64,000 bases of DNA from Pelagibius litoralis (lineage in GTDB: Bacteria > Pseudomonadota > Alphaproteobacteria > Kiloniellales > DSM-21159), in the NCBI GenBank assembly GCA_029287455.1, contig JARFRB010000097.1:1-64000 (forward strand), read 5' to 3'. The notes beneath the pieces were generated by a model. That model was not told where the DNA came from. It saw only the letters and a list, made by a program, of their open reading frames with translations, and ran no database searches. Positions 43,654 to 52,637 of the stretch are shown here, one piece after another. Every line of letters begins with the position of its first letter. The stretch's first letter is position 1. The translations under genes were made by a program, and so were the position numbers.

Positions 43654-44559
43654 TCAAGAAGCGGGCCCCGTGCCCACCCGCGCCTTGATGAAACTCAGGA
43701 GCGCGGAAGCTTGAGTAGCACGGAAACAAGGATCGAAGGCGAGAAAATGGGGAAACTTACTCTTGCAGTCTCGGCCGCCGATGCGCCGCACGCCGGTCTT
43801 GCGAAACTCCACCCCGGGGACCCGTGACAGAAACGCCAAATCCTCTGGCCGTTCCAGGCTATCGCCTTCAAAGGCGTAGACCAGTGCCGGCAGATAGGCA
43901 AAGCCCGCCAGTTCGCGCGCCAAGCGGTCCCGTAGCATCTGCCAGCCGGGCGAACGGTCCGCCCGCCGTCCCGCGAAGGCGGGCGCGAAGGCGATCACGC
44001 CACCAATCTCCGGGGTTTCCGCCGAGCGCCCCACCGCCAGCAAAGAGGCCCAGCCACCCGCCGATTGGCCGGCGAGGAAAATCTGCCGGCGCGGGACACC
44101 CGCCGCGGCGTAGGCTTCGGCAAGATCAGCGATCTCCTTGCTGCGGCGCTCGATCTTTGGCTCGCCCCGGCCGCTTCTGTGATCGAAGGTGCCGGTCTTG
44201 GAGGGCGTGCAATAGACGAAGACAGCCACCCGCTTGCTGGCAAGCGTGGCGCCCGCCAAATCGGCGATCACGCCGGGTTTGGCGCCGCCCCTGGCCGCGC
44301 AGCTATCCCTCCGGAACTCCTGCTTGGAGCCGTGGTTGTAGATCACGACGATACTGTCGCCCGGTTCGGCAAGCGCCAATGGCCCTTGTCCCTCGAGACG
44401 AGGCGCGGGCGCAAGGTAGGCGCCATCCGGCGCGGCCAACTGCGCGCGTGCACACGGCGCGCAGGCCATTAGCATCAAACCCCCGGCGAGAAGCCGAAGG
44501 GCGTTTTCCCGGAGCAAACGCAAGGCTGCCCTCTTTTTCTTGCCGTCTTCTCGAACCAC
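43654..44559 (-). CDS. Exported alpha/beta hydrolase
   Basis: 301 residues from GTG 44559. The N-terminus has a charged region, then [17 protein letters not shown], which could be a signal peptide cleaved after ARA or a lipoprotein signal (LMAC). The hydrolase core has nucleophile elbow GQSAGGW near residue 165, a probable acid in YAFEGDS and a His near the end in FPHFLAFD. Six or seven cysteines suggest periplasmic disulfides. Substrate unknown. It precedes hemC on the same strand by 21 nt, but functional linkage is unproven. Confidence 0.83.
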   Translation of the reverse strand: MVREDGKKKRAALRLLRENALRLLAGGLMLMACAPCARAQLAAPDGAYLAPAPRLEGQGPLALAEPGDSIVVIYNHGSKQEFRRDSCAARGGAKPGVIADLAGATLASKRVAVFVYCTPSKTGTFDHRSGRGEPKIERRSKEIADLAEAYAAAGVPRRQIFLAGQSAGGWASLLAVGRSAETPEIGGVIAFAPAFAGRRADRSPGWQMLRDRLARELAGFAYLPALVYAFEGDSLERPEDLAFLSRVPGVEFRKTGVRRIGGRDCKSKFPHFLAFDPCFRATQASALLSFIKARVGTGPAS

Positions 44560-44628
44560 TCTATAGGCTGCGGTCTTGGGGTCGAACGGCTTTCAATTAG
44601 TGTCGCGGTTTTGGCCCGCGGAGTGAAG

Positions 44629-45675
44629 ATGTACGTTCTGGGTATCGAAACCTCTTGCGATGAAACTGCCGCCGCCGTGGTGACGAGCGATAGGGCTATT
44701 CGCGCCAACTTGGTGGTGTCGCAGTTCGACGCGCACCGTCCTTTCGGGGGTGTGGTGCCCGAAATCGCGGCGCGCTCGCACCTCGATCATCTGGACGGTG
44801 TCGTTGAACGCGCCATGGCGGAAGCCGGGCTCGACTTCGCGGAACTGGACGGCATCGCGGCCACGGCGGGACCGGGCTTGATCGGCGGGGTCATGGTGGG
44901 CGTGATGACCGCCAAGGCGATCGCGGCCGTTCACGCCAAGCCCTTCCTCGCGGTCAACCATCTGGAGGGTCACGCACTCACGGTTCGGCTGACCGAAGGT
45001 TTGGCGTTCCCCTACCTCCTGCTCCTGGTCTCGGGCGGGCATTGCCAATTGCTTTCGGTGGAGGGCGTGGGCGCTTACCGCCGGCTTGGCGGGACGATTG
45101 ACGACGCGGTCGGCGAGGCCTTCGACAAGACCGCCAAGCTCCTGGGTCTAGGCTTTCCTGGTGGGCCGGCCGTGGAGGCCGCGGCCAAGCAGGGAAACCC
45201 CGCCCGTTTCGCCCTGCCGCGCCCGATGCTGGGGCGGCAAGGCTGCGACTTTTCCTTCTCCGGATTGAAGACCGCCGTCCGCCACACAGTGCGCGATCTG
45301 GAACCGCTCGACGCCACCACCCGCGCCGACCTCGCCGCGAGCTTTCAGGCGGCCGTCGCGGAGGTACTTGTCGACCGGACCCGCCGCGCGCTCCAGCGCT
45401 TTGCCGCGACCCATGGCGTGCCGGGGCCGCTGGTGGTGGCCGGCGGCGTTGCGGCTAACCTGACCCTGCGCTCCGCCTTGGCCGAGCTTGCCGAGAGCGA
45501 GGGCACGCGCTTGGTGGCGCCGCCGCTGGCGCTTTGCACCGACAACGCGGCAATGATCGCCTGGGCCGGTCTTGAGCGATTGCGCCTGGGTGCCGCCGAC
45601 CCCCTCGACTTTCCCGCCCGGCCGCGCTGGCCGCTCGACAGTCTCGCCAGGCCCGATAAGGAGGCGGCGGAGTAG
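44629..45675 (+). CDS. tsaD: tRNA N6-adenosine threonylcarbamoyltransferase
   Basis: 348 residues beginning [18 protein letters not shown]. The metal-binding histidines are in NHLEGHA near residue 110, with [31 protein letters not shown] and the late [12 protein letters not shown] motif. TsaD transfers the threonylcarbamoyl group to A37 of ANN-decoding tRNAs, with TsaB/E/C. An in-frame ATG six codons upstream is a weaker start. It is divergent from the hydrolase-hem genes. Its stop overlaps the next gene's GTG by one base. Confidence 0.97.
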   Translation: MYVLGIETSCDETAAAVVTSDRAIRANLVVSQFDAHRPFGGVVPEIAARSHLDHLDGVVERAMAEAGLDFAELDGIAATAGPGLIGGVMVGVMTAKAIAAVHAKPFLAVNHLEGHALTVRLTEGLAFPYLLLLVSGGHCQLLSVEGVGAYRRLGGTIDDAVGEAFDKTAKLLGLGFPGGPAVEAAAKQGNPARFALPRPMLGRQGCDFSFSGLKTAVRHTVRDLEPLDATTRADLAASFQAAVAEVLVDRTRRALQRFAATHGVPGPLVVAGGVAANLTLRSALAELAESEGTRLVAPPLALCTDNAAMIAWAGLERLRLGAADPLDFPARPRWPLDSLARPDKEAAE

Positions 45676-46319
45676 TGGCCGAGGCACCGCGCCATCGCCT
45701 GGAAGTAGACCTTCGGCCCCTCTTTCCGACGCCTGTGGCGGTGGCGCGGCTGCATGGCTGGAAAGAGGTGAACGCGGTGCTGAAGCCGGTGATCCTCGAG
45801 CATGAGCGGAGCCATCCTTCCACCCAGCACTCCAATCTCGGCGGCTGGCAATCCACCTGGGACCTTTTGGATTGGGGTGGTCCGGCTGCAGGCGCCGTTA
45901 TCGAGGCTGCGAAGGCGCTGGCCACCAAGCTGACCTGCGATCGGGAAGGCAAGGCTGTGCGCATGGGTTGGCGGGTCAATGCCTGGGCCAACGTCAATCG
46001 CGGCGGCCATGGCAACGAATTCCATACCCATCCTGGCGCCTATTGGTCCGGCACCTACTACGTGGACGACGGCGGCATCGGCGCCGATCCATCCCTTGGC
46101 GGCGAGTTCGAGATTCAAGATCCCCGCGGCGTGGCGCCCGCCATGTACGCGCCCCGGCTCGCCTTCGCTGTTCCCGGCGGGCTGGCCGCGGGTGCCTCGG
46201 AGCTTATCCGCCCGCAAAGCGGCCTGATCGTGCTCTTTCCAAGCTGGCTGAGTCATGCAGTCAGGCCCTACACCGGGGAGCGTACCCGCATTTCCATCGC
46301 GTACAACTTCAGCCTCTGA
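45675..46319 (+). CDS. TIGR02466-type putative 2OG-Fe(II) oxygenase
   Basis: 214 residues from GTG 45675, which shares a base with the tsaD stop. The sequence FPTPVAVARL, WRVNAWANVNRGGHGNEFHTHPGAYWSGTYYV and LIVLFPSWLSHAVRPYTGERTRISIAYNF matches the TIGR02466 family. The H-x-H in FHTHPG and the late SHAV His plus Arg in ERTRISI suit 2-oxoglutarate/iron binding. Target is unknown. Position between tsaD and gpsA, tightly coupled to tsaD, is the only functional hint. Confidence 0.85.
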   Translation: MAEAPRHRLEVDLRPLFPTPVAVARLHGWKEVNAVLKPVILEHERSHPSTQHSNLGGWQSTWDLLDWGGPAAGAVIEAAKALATKLTCDREGKAVRMGWRVNAWANVNRGGHGNEFHTHPGAYWSGTYYVDDGGIGADPSLGGEFEIQDPRGVAPAMYAPRLAFAVPGGLAAGASELIRPQSGLIVLFPSWLSHAVRPYTGERTRISIAYNFSL

Positions 46320-46331
46320 GGGGTGAGGGCA

Positions 46332-47336
46332 ATGGAACGCGTCGGTGTCATAGGGGCAGGCGCCTGGGGGACGGCGCTGGCCGAGGTGGTCGGGTCCCAA
46401 GGGCGGCCCGTGCTGCTCTGGGCCCGGGACCCGGACTTGGCTGCCGAGATCCGGCGGGACCGCGAGAACGCCCGCCGTCTGCCGGGGGTCCGACTGTCCA
46501 AATCGGTCCAGCCCACGTCGGACGTGGCGGAGGTCGCGCGCTTCGCCGAGGTTCTTCTGCTCGTCACACCCGCCCAAACGTTGCGCGATCTTGGCCGGCG
46601 GCTGGAGCCGCTTGTGCCAGATGCGACCCCGGTGGTGATCTGCGCCAAGGGGATTGAGCGCGGTACGGGCAAGCTGACCACGGAGGTTGTCTCGGAGGTC
46701 TTGCCCGGACGGCCGCTGGCGGTCTTGTCCGGCCCGACCTTCGCGGCGGAAGTGGCGGCCGGGCTTCCCGCGGCCGTGACGCTCGCTTGCGAGGACCGCG
46801 ATGCCGGCGCTGCTGTCGTCAAAGCCCTGGGCTCGCCGACGTTCCGGCCTTACTTGTCGGACGACCCGGTGGGGGCGGCCATCGGAGGGGCAATCAAGAA
46901 CGTTATCGCCATTGCCTGCGGCATCGTGGCCGGCCGCCAGCTCGGCGAGAACGCGCGCGCCGCCCTGGTGACCCGCGGCCTTGCCGAGGTGGCGCGGCTA
47001 AGCGCCGCCAAGGGCGCGAAACCAACGACCCTCATGGGGCTTTCCGGCCTCGGCGACCTCATCCTCACCTGCACCTCCGAGCGCTCGCGCAACTACGCCT
47101 TCGGCCTCCGGTTGGGTCAGGGCCTGGGGCAAGAGGGCGGCAGCGGTCCGGAGGCTGGGCCAAGGGGCATCGTCGAAGGGGCCTTCACCGCACAGGCCGC
47201 GCTGGAACTGGGGGACGCTCTCTCGATCGATTTGCCCATTATCGCGGCTGTGAACGCCGTCTTGTCGGATAGTTCGGCCATCGACGCCACCATCGCCGGC
47301 TTGCTTGCGCGGCCCTTCCGCGAGGAAACCGCGTAG
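46332..47336 (+). CDS. gpsA: Glycerol-3-phosphate dehydrogenase [NAD(P)+]
   Basis: 334 residues. N-terminal dinucleotide-binding GVIGAGAWGTALA, then VICAKGIERGTG, LSGPTFAAEVA, AIGGAIKNVIAIACGI with the catalytic Lys, and GLSGLGDLILTCTSERSRNYAFG. It reduces dihydroxyacetone phosphate to sn-glycerol-3-phosphate for phospholipids. The ATG at 46332 is favoured over GTG three codons upstream. tsaD, 2OG-oxygenase, gpsA and yciI are consecutive and probably one operon, with tsaD-gpsA linkage conserved in alphaproteobacteria. Confidence 0.97.
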   Translation: MERVGVIGAGAWGTALAEVVGSQGRPVLLWARDPDLAAEIRRDRENARRLPGVRLSKSVQPTSDVAEVARFAEVLLLVTPAQTLRDLGRRLEPLVPDATPVVICAKGIERGTGKLTTEVVSEVLPGRPLAVLSGPTFAAEVAAGLPAAVTLACEDRDAGAAVVKALGSPTFRPYLSDDPVGAAIGGAIKNVIAIACGIVAGRQLGENARAALVTRGLAEVARLSAAKGAKPTTLMGLSGLGDLILTCTSERSRNYAFGLRLGQGLGQEGGSGPEAGPRGIVEGAFTAQAALELGDALSIDLPIIAAVNAVLSDSSAIDATIAGLLARPFREETA

Positions 47337-47434
47337 CGGAAGACGAAAGCGCTCCCCTCGACCCTTTCCCATGCGCCAGGCTGGACATAAGCTCGCCGCC
47401 GAGCACGTCATGCAGCCAACTCAACGGAGGAACC

Positions 47435-47719
47435 ATGCTCTTCGCCCTAATCTGCCGCGACAAGCCGGGCAGTCTGGACACGCGCCTATCGAACCGGCCC
47501 GCGCATGTGGATTATCTCGCCGCGAACGCGGAGATTTTCATCTATGCCGGCCCCTTGCTGGGCGCGGACGGGGAAACCCCGGTCGGCAGCCTCTTGGTCA
47601 TAGACGTGGCCGACCGTGCGGCCGCGGAGGCTTTCGCCGCGGGCGATCCTTACGCCAAGGCCGAACTTTTCGCTGATGTCGAGATTTCGGCGACGCGGCA
47701 GGTCTTCCCCAAGACTTGA
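47435..47719 (+). CDS. YciI family protein
   Basis: 94 residues, the typical YciI size. Pattern: LFALICRDKPGSLDTRLSNRPAHVDYL, IYAGPLLGADGETPVGSLLVIDVADRAAAEAFAAGDPY, AELFADVEISATRQVF. The ferredoxin-like dimer has a conserved His-Asp pair (His28-Asp30) proposed as active site, but the reaction is unknown in most organisms. An AACGGAGG site precedes the ATG. It follows gpsA by 98 bp. Confidence 0.9.
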   Translation: MLFALICRDKPGSLDTRLSNRPAHVDYLAANAEIFIYAGPLLGADGETPVGSLLVIDVADRAAAEAFAAGDPYAKAELFADVEISATRQVFPKT

Positions 47720-47733
47720 TCCAGAGAGCGGTG

Positions 47734-48288
47734 CTAAAGACCCTGAATCCGCCCGGTTTCGTCCGGCGGGTTCATGCGCGGCGCGAAGACGGCCTGATCA
47801 CGAGTCGCGCGGTAATCCGCGAGTGCCCAGTGCACGCTCGGGAAAGCGATATCCTCCCAGGGAATGTCCTCCCACGCGAACAGCCCGACTTCCTGGCTTT
47901 CAGGCCCCGCCTCGACTTCGCCGGATAGAAGACGCGCTCGGTAGATAAGTTGAATCTGGCTCAGCCGTTGAATGCTATAGACCGCAAGCAGCTGATCGAT
48001 CTCCAAGCGCGCCCGAGCCTCTTCCCAGGCTTCGCGCAGGGCACCTTCAGCGGTTGCTTCCTGCAGTTCCAAGTAGCCTGCCGGCAGGGTCCAGAAGCCC
48101 TCGCGCGGCGGGATCGCCCGCTTGCACAGCAGGATGCGGTCTTGCCAAACGGCAACGGAGCCCACAACGATTTTGGGATTCTCGTAGTTGACGAAGCCGC
48201 AGTCCTGGCAGACCAGCCGTTCGCGGTCGTCGCCCGCGGGAATGCTGCGCGCGAACCTCTTGTGCGGCGGTTCCTTGTGCTCGGTCAT
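47734..48288 (-). CDS. NUDIX hydrolase with N-terminal zinc ribbon
   Basis: 184 residues from ATG 48288. N-terminal CQDCGFVNYENPK is a zinc-ribbon half; the Nudix box is G-x5-E-x7-REAWEEA (about residues 86-108). ADP-ribose or NADH-type pyrophosphatase activity is plausible for this zinc-ribbon group (NudC-like relatives) but unproven; the second CxxC is not obvious. It is convergent with yciI (14-bp gap). An upstream ATG 11 codons earlier is possible. Confidence 0.88.
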   Translation of the reverse strand: MTEHKEPPHKRFARSIPAGDDRERLVCQDCGFVNYENPKIVVGSVAVWQDRILLCKRAIPPREGFWTLPAGYLELQEATAEGALREAWEEARARLEIDQLLAVYSIQRLSQIQLIYRARLLSGEVEAGPESQEVGLFAWEDIPWEDIAFPSVHWALADYRATRDQAVFAPRMNPPDETGRIQGL

Positions 48289-48339
48289 GCGATCAGCTTG
48301 GCGCTTGAACGCCGCGGGCACAAGCCGAAGCGCGTGGTG

Positions 48340-48549
48340 TCAGGTCTTGATGTCCACGAAACTGCCGCGCTCGGGCGGCCGGTCCGACTGGGCCGCGCGC
48401 TCGGCGGCTTGGATCGTCGAGGCTTCCGGCAAGGGGTTTGTCTCGCCCGTGGAGAATCGCGGCGCCACCGGGCTGCTGGGCTGGGCGAGGCCGGTCAACG
48501 CCTGGACCAAGGGATTGGCCGGTGCCATGGTGGGTGATGAGCTTTGCAT
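48340..48549 (-). CDS. Small hypothetical protein, PPERGSFVDI C-terminus
   Basis: 69 residues, mostly polar and disordered-looking, with a C-terminal PPERGSFVDIKT. I recall short alphaproteobacterial proteins ending in a similar RGS-(L/F)-(V/L)-D-I motif, which supports this as real, but no function is known. The start codon overlies the AT-rich leader of rsmB on the other strand. Confidence is moderate because composition alone does not separate it from a chance frame. Confidence 0.5.
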   Translation of the reverse strand: MQSSSPTMAPANPLVQALTGLAQPSSPVAPRFSTGETNPLPEASTIQAAERAAQSDRPPERGSFVDIKT

Positions 48550-48646
48550 GGGCGAGAGCCTATATCGGCGCGAATGAAATAAACGTTAAAGACGATTAAT
48601 CGACGGAAATATCCCGTATAACAAGATTATAGAGTGACATAAGAGC

Positions 48647-49948
48647 ATGGCACCTCGCCCCGTAAATGCCCGCGCGATCGCACTACAGCTCATCGAGGCG
48701 GTGCTGCGAGACGGTCAGCCTCTTGACGAGGCCTGGGCGAGCGCGAAAGCCTTGGCGCGTCTGGAGCCGCGCGATCGGGCCTTCGCGCGGGTGCTTGCGG
48801 CAACGGTCTTGAGGCGCCTCGGACAGTTGGACGCCCTTATCGACGGCTGTATGGACCGGCCTCTCAAACCCAAGCTTGACCGCTTGCGCGGCGTGCTTCG
48901 GCTTGGCGCGGCGCAAATCGCTTTTCTGGGGACACCTCCCCACGCAGCCGTCAACAGCAGTGTGGACCTTGCCGTCGCCAGCCGGCTCGGAACTTTCAAG
49001 GGGCTGGTGAACGCGGTTTTGAGGCGGGTGGCGCGCGAGGGCGAGGCGCTCGTCGCCGGGCAGGACGCGGCACGGCTGAACACGCCTGCTTGGCTTTGGG
49101 AGAGTTGGGTGGCCTGCCACGGCGAGGCGGTGGCCCGCGCCATCGCGGAGGCGCATTTGGCCGACCCACCCCTGGATCTGACCTTGAAGCTCTCGGAGGA
49201 CGTGGAGACTTGGGCCGCCCGCCTGGGCGCGATTGCGCTTCCCGGCGGGGGCTTGCGGCTTGGGCCGGGCCAGGGGGATGTGGCGGGGCTCGCGGGCTTC
49301 GCGGAAGGGGCCTGGTGGGTGCAGGATTTCGCCGCGTCGCTTCCCGCCAAGCTGCTTGGCCCCGTTGCTGGTCTCAGGGTGGCCGACCTTTGCGCGGCGC
49401 CCGGCGGCAAGACCATGCAGCTGGCGGCGGCGGGTGCGGCCGTTACCGCTGTCGACCTCTCGCGACGACGGCTGGAACGGGTTTCGGAGAACCTTGCCCG
49501 CACCAACCTCGCGGCGGAGCTGATCCGCGCGGATGCAACCGAATGGAGGCCTAAAGAGCCCTTTGACGCGGTCTTGCTAGATGCGGCCTGCAGCGCCACG
49601 GGGACTCTGCGCCGGCATCCGGACATCGCGCACCTAAAACAGCCGGCTGACCTGGTCGCCTTGACCGAACTGCAGGACCGGCTATTGGCCAACGCGATCC
49701 AGATGGTCAAGCCTGGTGGGCTTCTGGTCTACGCGACCTGCTCCCTCCAGCCCGAGGAAGGGGTGGAGCGGATGGCCAAGCTGCTGACGGCGGATGGGGC
49801 GCTAAGCCGGCGCCTGATCGAGCCCGCCGAAATCGGCGGCGCGGCCAAAGCCGTCACCGAAGAGGGCGATCTGCGCACGCTGCCTTCCTTCTGGCCCGAT
49901 CGGGGCGGCATGGATGGATTCTATGCTTGCCGCCTCACCCGCGCTTGA
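48647..49948 (+). CDS. rsmB: RsmB-type rRNA (cytosine-C5) methyltransferase
   Basis: 433 residues: a NusB-like RNA-binding domain (residues about 1-140) then a Rossmann methyltransferase with SAM motif CAAPGGKTMQLA, DRR-containing strand VDLSRRRLERV, Cys motif DAACSATGTLRRHPD (about 312) and catalytic Cys in YATCSLQPEEG (about 365). It methylates C967 of 16S rRNA in E. coli. The preceding region (48550-48646) is AT-rich and likely the promoter; TTAA-N6-TTAA at 48586-48599 is near but not at CtrA spacing. Followed by rpe after 162 bp. Confidence 0.94.
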   Translation: MAPRPVNARAIALQLIEAVLRDGQPLDEAWASAKALARLEPRDRAFARVLAATVLRRLGQLDALIDGCMDRPLKPKLDRLRGVLRLGAAQIAFLGTPPHAAVNSSVDLAVASRLGTFKGLVNAVLRRVAREGEALVAGQDAARLNTPAWLWESWVACHGEAVARAIAEAHLADPPLDLTLKLSEDVETWAARLGAIALPGGGLRLGPGQGDVAGLAGFAEGAWWVQDFAASLPAKLLGPVAGLRVADLCAAPGGKTMQLAAAGAAVTAVDLSRRRLERVSENLARTNLAAELIRADATEWRPKEPFDAVLLDAACSATGTLRRHPDIAHLKQPADLVALTELQDRLLANAIQMVKPGGLLVYATCSLQPEEGVERMAKLLTADGALSRRLIEPAEIGGAAKAVTEEGDLRTLPSFWPDRGGMDGFYACRLTRA

Positions 49949-50110
49949 GGGGCGTTGGGCGAAATTCCGAGCGCTATTGCGTTGAATAGCATCGCATTCG
50001 CGGATACAAGGCTGTCACGAGCTGATTCGCGCTGTGATGCGATTCGGCCGGGCGCCGCGGGTAACCCCGCCGATATCCGACTCCGCCACCTAGGCTAAAA
50101 GCATACGCAG

Positions 50111-50776
50111 ATGCAGCAAGAGACCCGGATCGCCCCTTCCATCCTCTCCGCCGATTTCGCCAATCTGGGCGCGGAGGTGCGCGCCATCACCGAGGCCGGA
50201 GCCGATTACGTGCACGTGGACGTCATGGACGGGCACTTCGTGCCGAACCTGACGATCGGCCCAGGGGTGGTGAAAGCATTGCGGCCCCACAGCGCCTTAA
50301 CCTTCGATGTGCATCTGATGATCTCGCCGGTGGATATCTTCGTGCCCGCCTTCGCGGAAGCCGGGGCCGATATCATCACCGTGCATCCGGAAGCGGGGCC
50401 CCACGTGCATCGGACCCTGCAACTGATCAAGACGCTGGGCAAGAAGGCTGGGATCTCACTGAACCCCGGCACGCCGGTCGAGGCGGTGGATCCTGTGCTC
50501 GATCTTCTAGACCTTGTCCTGGTGATGAGCGTCAATCCTGGTTTCGGGGGCCAGGCCTTCATCCCCGGGGTGCTACGTAAGATCGAGGCGCTGCGCCGGC
50601 GCATCGACGACAGCGGCCGGGACATCGATCTGGAAGTGGACGGAGGGATCAACGCCGAAACCGCGCGAGACGCGGTCGCGGCGGGCGCGGACGTCCTGGT
50701 GGCGGGCACCGCCACTTTCCAAGGCGGCGCTTCCGCCTATGCCGAGAACATCCGAACACTGCGGGGCGGAAGCTGA
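50111..50776 (+). CDS. rpe: Ribulose-phosphate 3-epimerase
   Basis: 221 residues, standard length. TIM-barrel landmarks: [58 protein letters not shown] and [12 protein letters not shown]. Interconverts D-ribulose-5-phosphate and D-xylulose-5-phosphate in the pentose phosphate/Calvin pathways. The heparinase-like gene starts 1 nt after its stop. No rubisco or other Calvin genes are visible here. Confidence 0.97.
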   Translation: MQQETRIAPSILSADFANLGAEVRAITEAGADYVHVDVMDGHFVPNLTIGPGVVKALRPHSALTFDVHLMISPVDIFVPAFAEAGADIITVHPEAGPHVHRTLQLIKTLGKKAGISLNPGTPVEAVDPVLDLLDLVLVMSVNPGFGGQAFIPGVLRKIEALRRRIDDSGRDIDLEVDGGINAETARDAVAAGADVLVAGTATFQGGASAYAENIRTLRGGS

Positions 50777-50777
50777 G

Positions 50778-52628
50778 ATGGCACGACCGGCGGCGGACAG
50801 CGATACACGAGGAGGCAAGCTCCCCTTACAGCGCCGCCTCGCCGGTCGGGGCGCCAAGGCCACCGGCGATTCGGGCAACGCCCTCAACACTCCATCTCCG
50901 GTCGGGCCGGACCAGGCCCCGTCGTTTGCCGAGCAGTTCGCGCTGCTGCGTGCCTTGCCGCTCGAGACGGTGCTGGGGGAACTCGGTTACGTCGCGCGCA
51001 AGCCTTACTTGCGCTCGCCGCTGTACCGATGGAGGCTCGGGCGTGGCACCCCGGTCGTCGCGCCGCTTGCCACACCGCCGGACCCTTGGCCGGGCAACGC
51101 CGAACAAGGGGCCGCCATCGCCGCGGGTAGCTGGCGGCTGCTTGGCCGTGTCATTGATGGCCCCGGCCGGCTTTGGACGGCGCAGGGTGCAGGCCCGCTC
51201 TGGCTGGCGGAGCTGCATAGCTTCTCCTGGCTGCGCGACTTGCGCGCCATGGGGGGCGATTTGGCCCGCCGCGCCGCCCGCGAGCTGACAAGCGACTGGC
51301 TGATTGCCCACCAAGCTTGGGACGCGGTTTCCTGGGACCCCTTGACCACTGCGCGCAGGCTGTCCCACTGGCTAGGGCAGTACGATTTCTTCGCCAGCAG
51401 CGCGGAGGTGATGTTTCGGCAAAGCCTGCTCGACTCCGCGGGCCGGCAGCTGCGCTATCTGCAGGCCATCTTGCCGGCCGGCCTGGCAGGCGGGGACTTG
51501 CTGCTCGCCATCAAGGGCCTGGTGATCGGCGGTGCCTGCTTGCCCAAGTCGGAAAAGGCGCTCGCCCAGGGCTTGAGCTTGCTGTCGCGCGAGCTGCCGC
51601 GGCAGATCCTGGCGGACGGGGGGCAGGTTGAGCGCTGCCCGGGGCGGCTGCTCGCCGTCTTGCGCGATCTGATCGACATAAAATCGACCCTGCGCGCGGC
51701 GGAGCGGGAGGTGCCGGAGGATCTGCAGGCGGCGATCGACTCCATGGCGCCGATGCTGCGCCTCTTCCAGCACGGAGACGGTGGCCTCGCGCTGTTCAAC
51801 GGCGCCTTCGAGGAAGAGGGGCTGAGAATCGACATGGTCCTGCAGCGCGCCGACGGCAGCGGCAGGCCCAGGCTTTCGGCCCCGCAATCTGGCTTTCAGC
51901 GCCTGCAAGCGGGCCGCACGCTGGTGCTCGTGGACACGGGCCGCCCACCGCCGCCGGGCCTGGACGCCCAAGCCCACGCCGGCACCTTGTCGTTCGAGAT
52001 GAGCTTCGGACGCGAGCGCCTGATCGTCAACTGCGGCCACGCCATAGCCCTTGGCGCGGCCGAGCAGTGGAACCGCGCCCTGCGCGCCACGGCGGCGCAT
52101 TCCACCTTGACCATAGAAGAGGAAAACTCCTCGCCGCTCTCGCCCGCGTCGATCTTCGGGCGGCGCGGCCTGAAGCGCCGGCCAACCAGCGTGCAATGCC
52201 GGCGCGAGGAAGCGGACGGCAACCTGCTGCTGGAGGTCGCGCACGACGGATATCTTCCGGCCTTCGGGCAGGTGCATCACCGCCGGATCTATCTGGCCCA
52301 AAGCGGCGACGACCTGCGCGGGGAGGATCATCTCGTACCGGCAGAGGGCAGCCCGGCGCGCAGCGGTGCCTTCGCCATCCGCTTTCACCTGCACCCCGAA
52401 GTGGCGGCGGGTTTGCTGCAGGACGGCAGCTCCGTCCTGCTGCGCCTGCCCAAGGGCGGGGTCTGGCGCCTGCGCGCTTCCGGTGCGCGCGTGGCCCTGG
52501 AAGATAGCGTCTATCTCGGCGGCCCGGACATGCGGCGCTGCCAACAAGTCGTTCTCACCGGCCGCTTTGCCAACCGCGAAACCGTTGTCCGCTGGGCCCT
52601 GCGCCGCGAAGCCCCGCCGCGGCGGTAG
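50778..52628 (+). CDS. Heparinase II/III family protein
   Basis: 616 residues from ATG 50778. N-terminal alpha/alpha-toroid with WLAELHSFSWLRDLRAMGGD, ELTSDWLIAHQAWDAVSWDP and ARRLSHWLGQYDFF, then a beta-sandwich half with GTLSFEMSFGRERLIVNCGHA and AHSTLTIEEENS. This fold degrades uronic-acid polysaccharides by lyase action, but many proteobacterial members lack a signal peptide, as here, so the true role may be cytoplasmic. In alphaproteobacteria this gene usually stands between rpe and purH; here the next gene is an unrelated SDR on the other strand. Confidence 0.9.
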   Translation: MARPAADSDTRGGKLPLQRRLAGRGAKATGDSGNALNTPSPVGPDQAPSFAEQFALLRALPLETVLGELGYVARKPYLRSPLYRWRLGRGTPVVAPLATPPDPWPGNAEQGAAIAAGSWRLLGRVIDGPGRLWTAQGAGPLWLAELHSFSWLRDLRAMGGDLARRAARELTSDWLIAHQAWDAVSWDPLTTARRLSHWLGQYDFFASSAEVMFRQSLLDSAGRQLRYLQAILPAGLAGGDLLLAIKGLVIGGACLPKSEKALAQGLSLLSRELPRQILADGGQVERCPGRLLAVLRDLIDIKSTLRAAEREVPEDLQAAIDSMAPMLRLFQHGDGGLALFNGAFEEEGLRIDMVLQRADGSGRPRLSAPQSGFQRLQAGRTLVLVDTGRPPPPGLDAQAHAGTLSFEMSFGRERLIVNCGHAIALGAAEQWNRALRATAAHSTLTIEEENSSPLSPASIFGRRGLKRRPTSVQCRREEADGNLLLEVAHDGYLPAFGQVHHRRIYLAQSGDDLRGEDHLVPAEGSPARSGAFAIRFHLHPEVAAGLLQDGSSVLLRLPKGGVWRLRASGARVALEDSVYLGGPDMRRCQQVVLTGRFANRETVVRWALRREAPPRR

Positions 52629-52637
52629 GCAATCCCT

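Noticed and set aside
48586-48599. TTAA-N6-TTAA considered as a CtrA site before rsmB
   Set aside because: The spacer is 6 nt while the CtrA consensus needs 7, and no other CtrA features were seen.
51372-52547. 391-codon frame opposite the heparinase-like gene
   Set aside because: Low-complexity Gln/Arg-rich product typical of antisense shadows.
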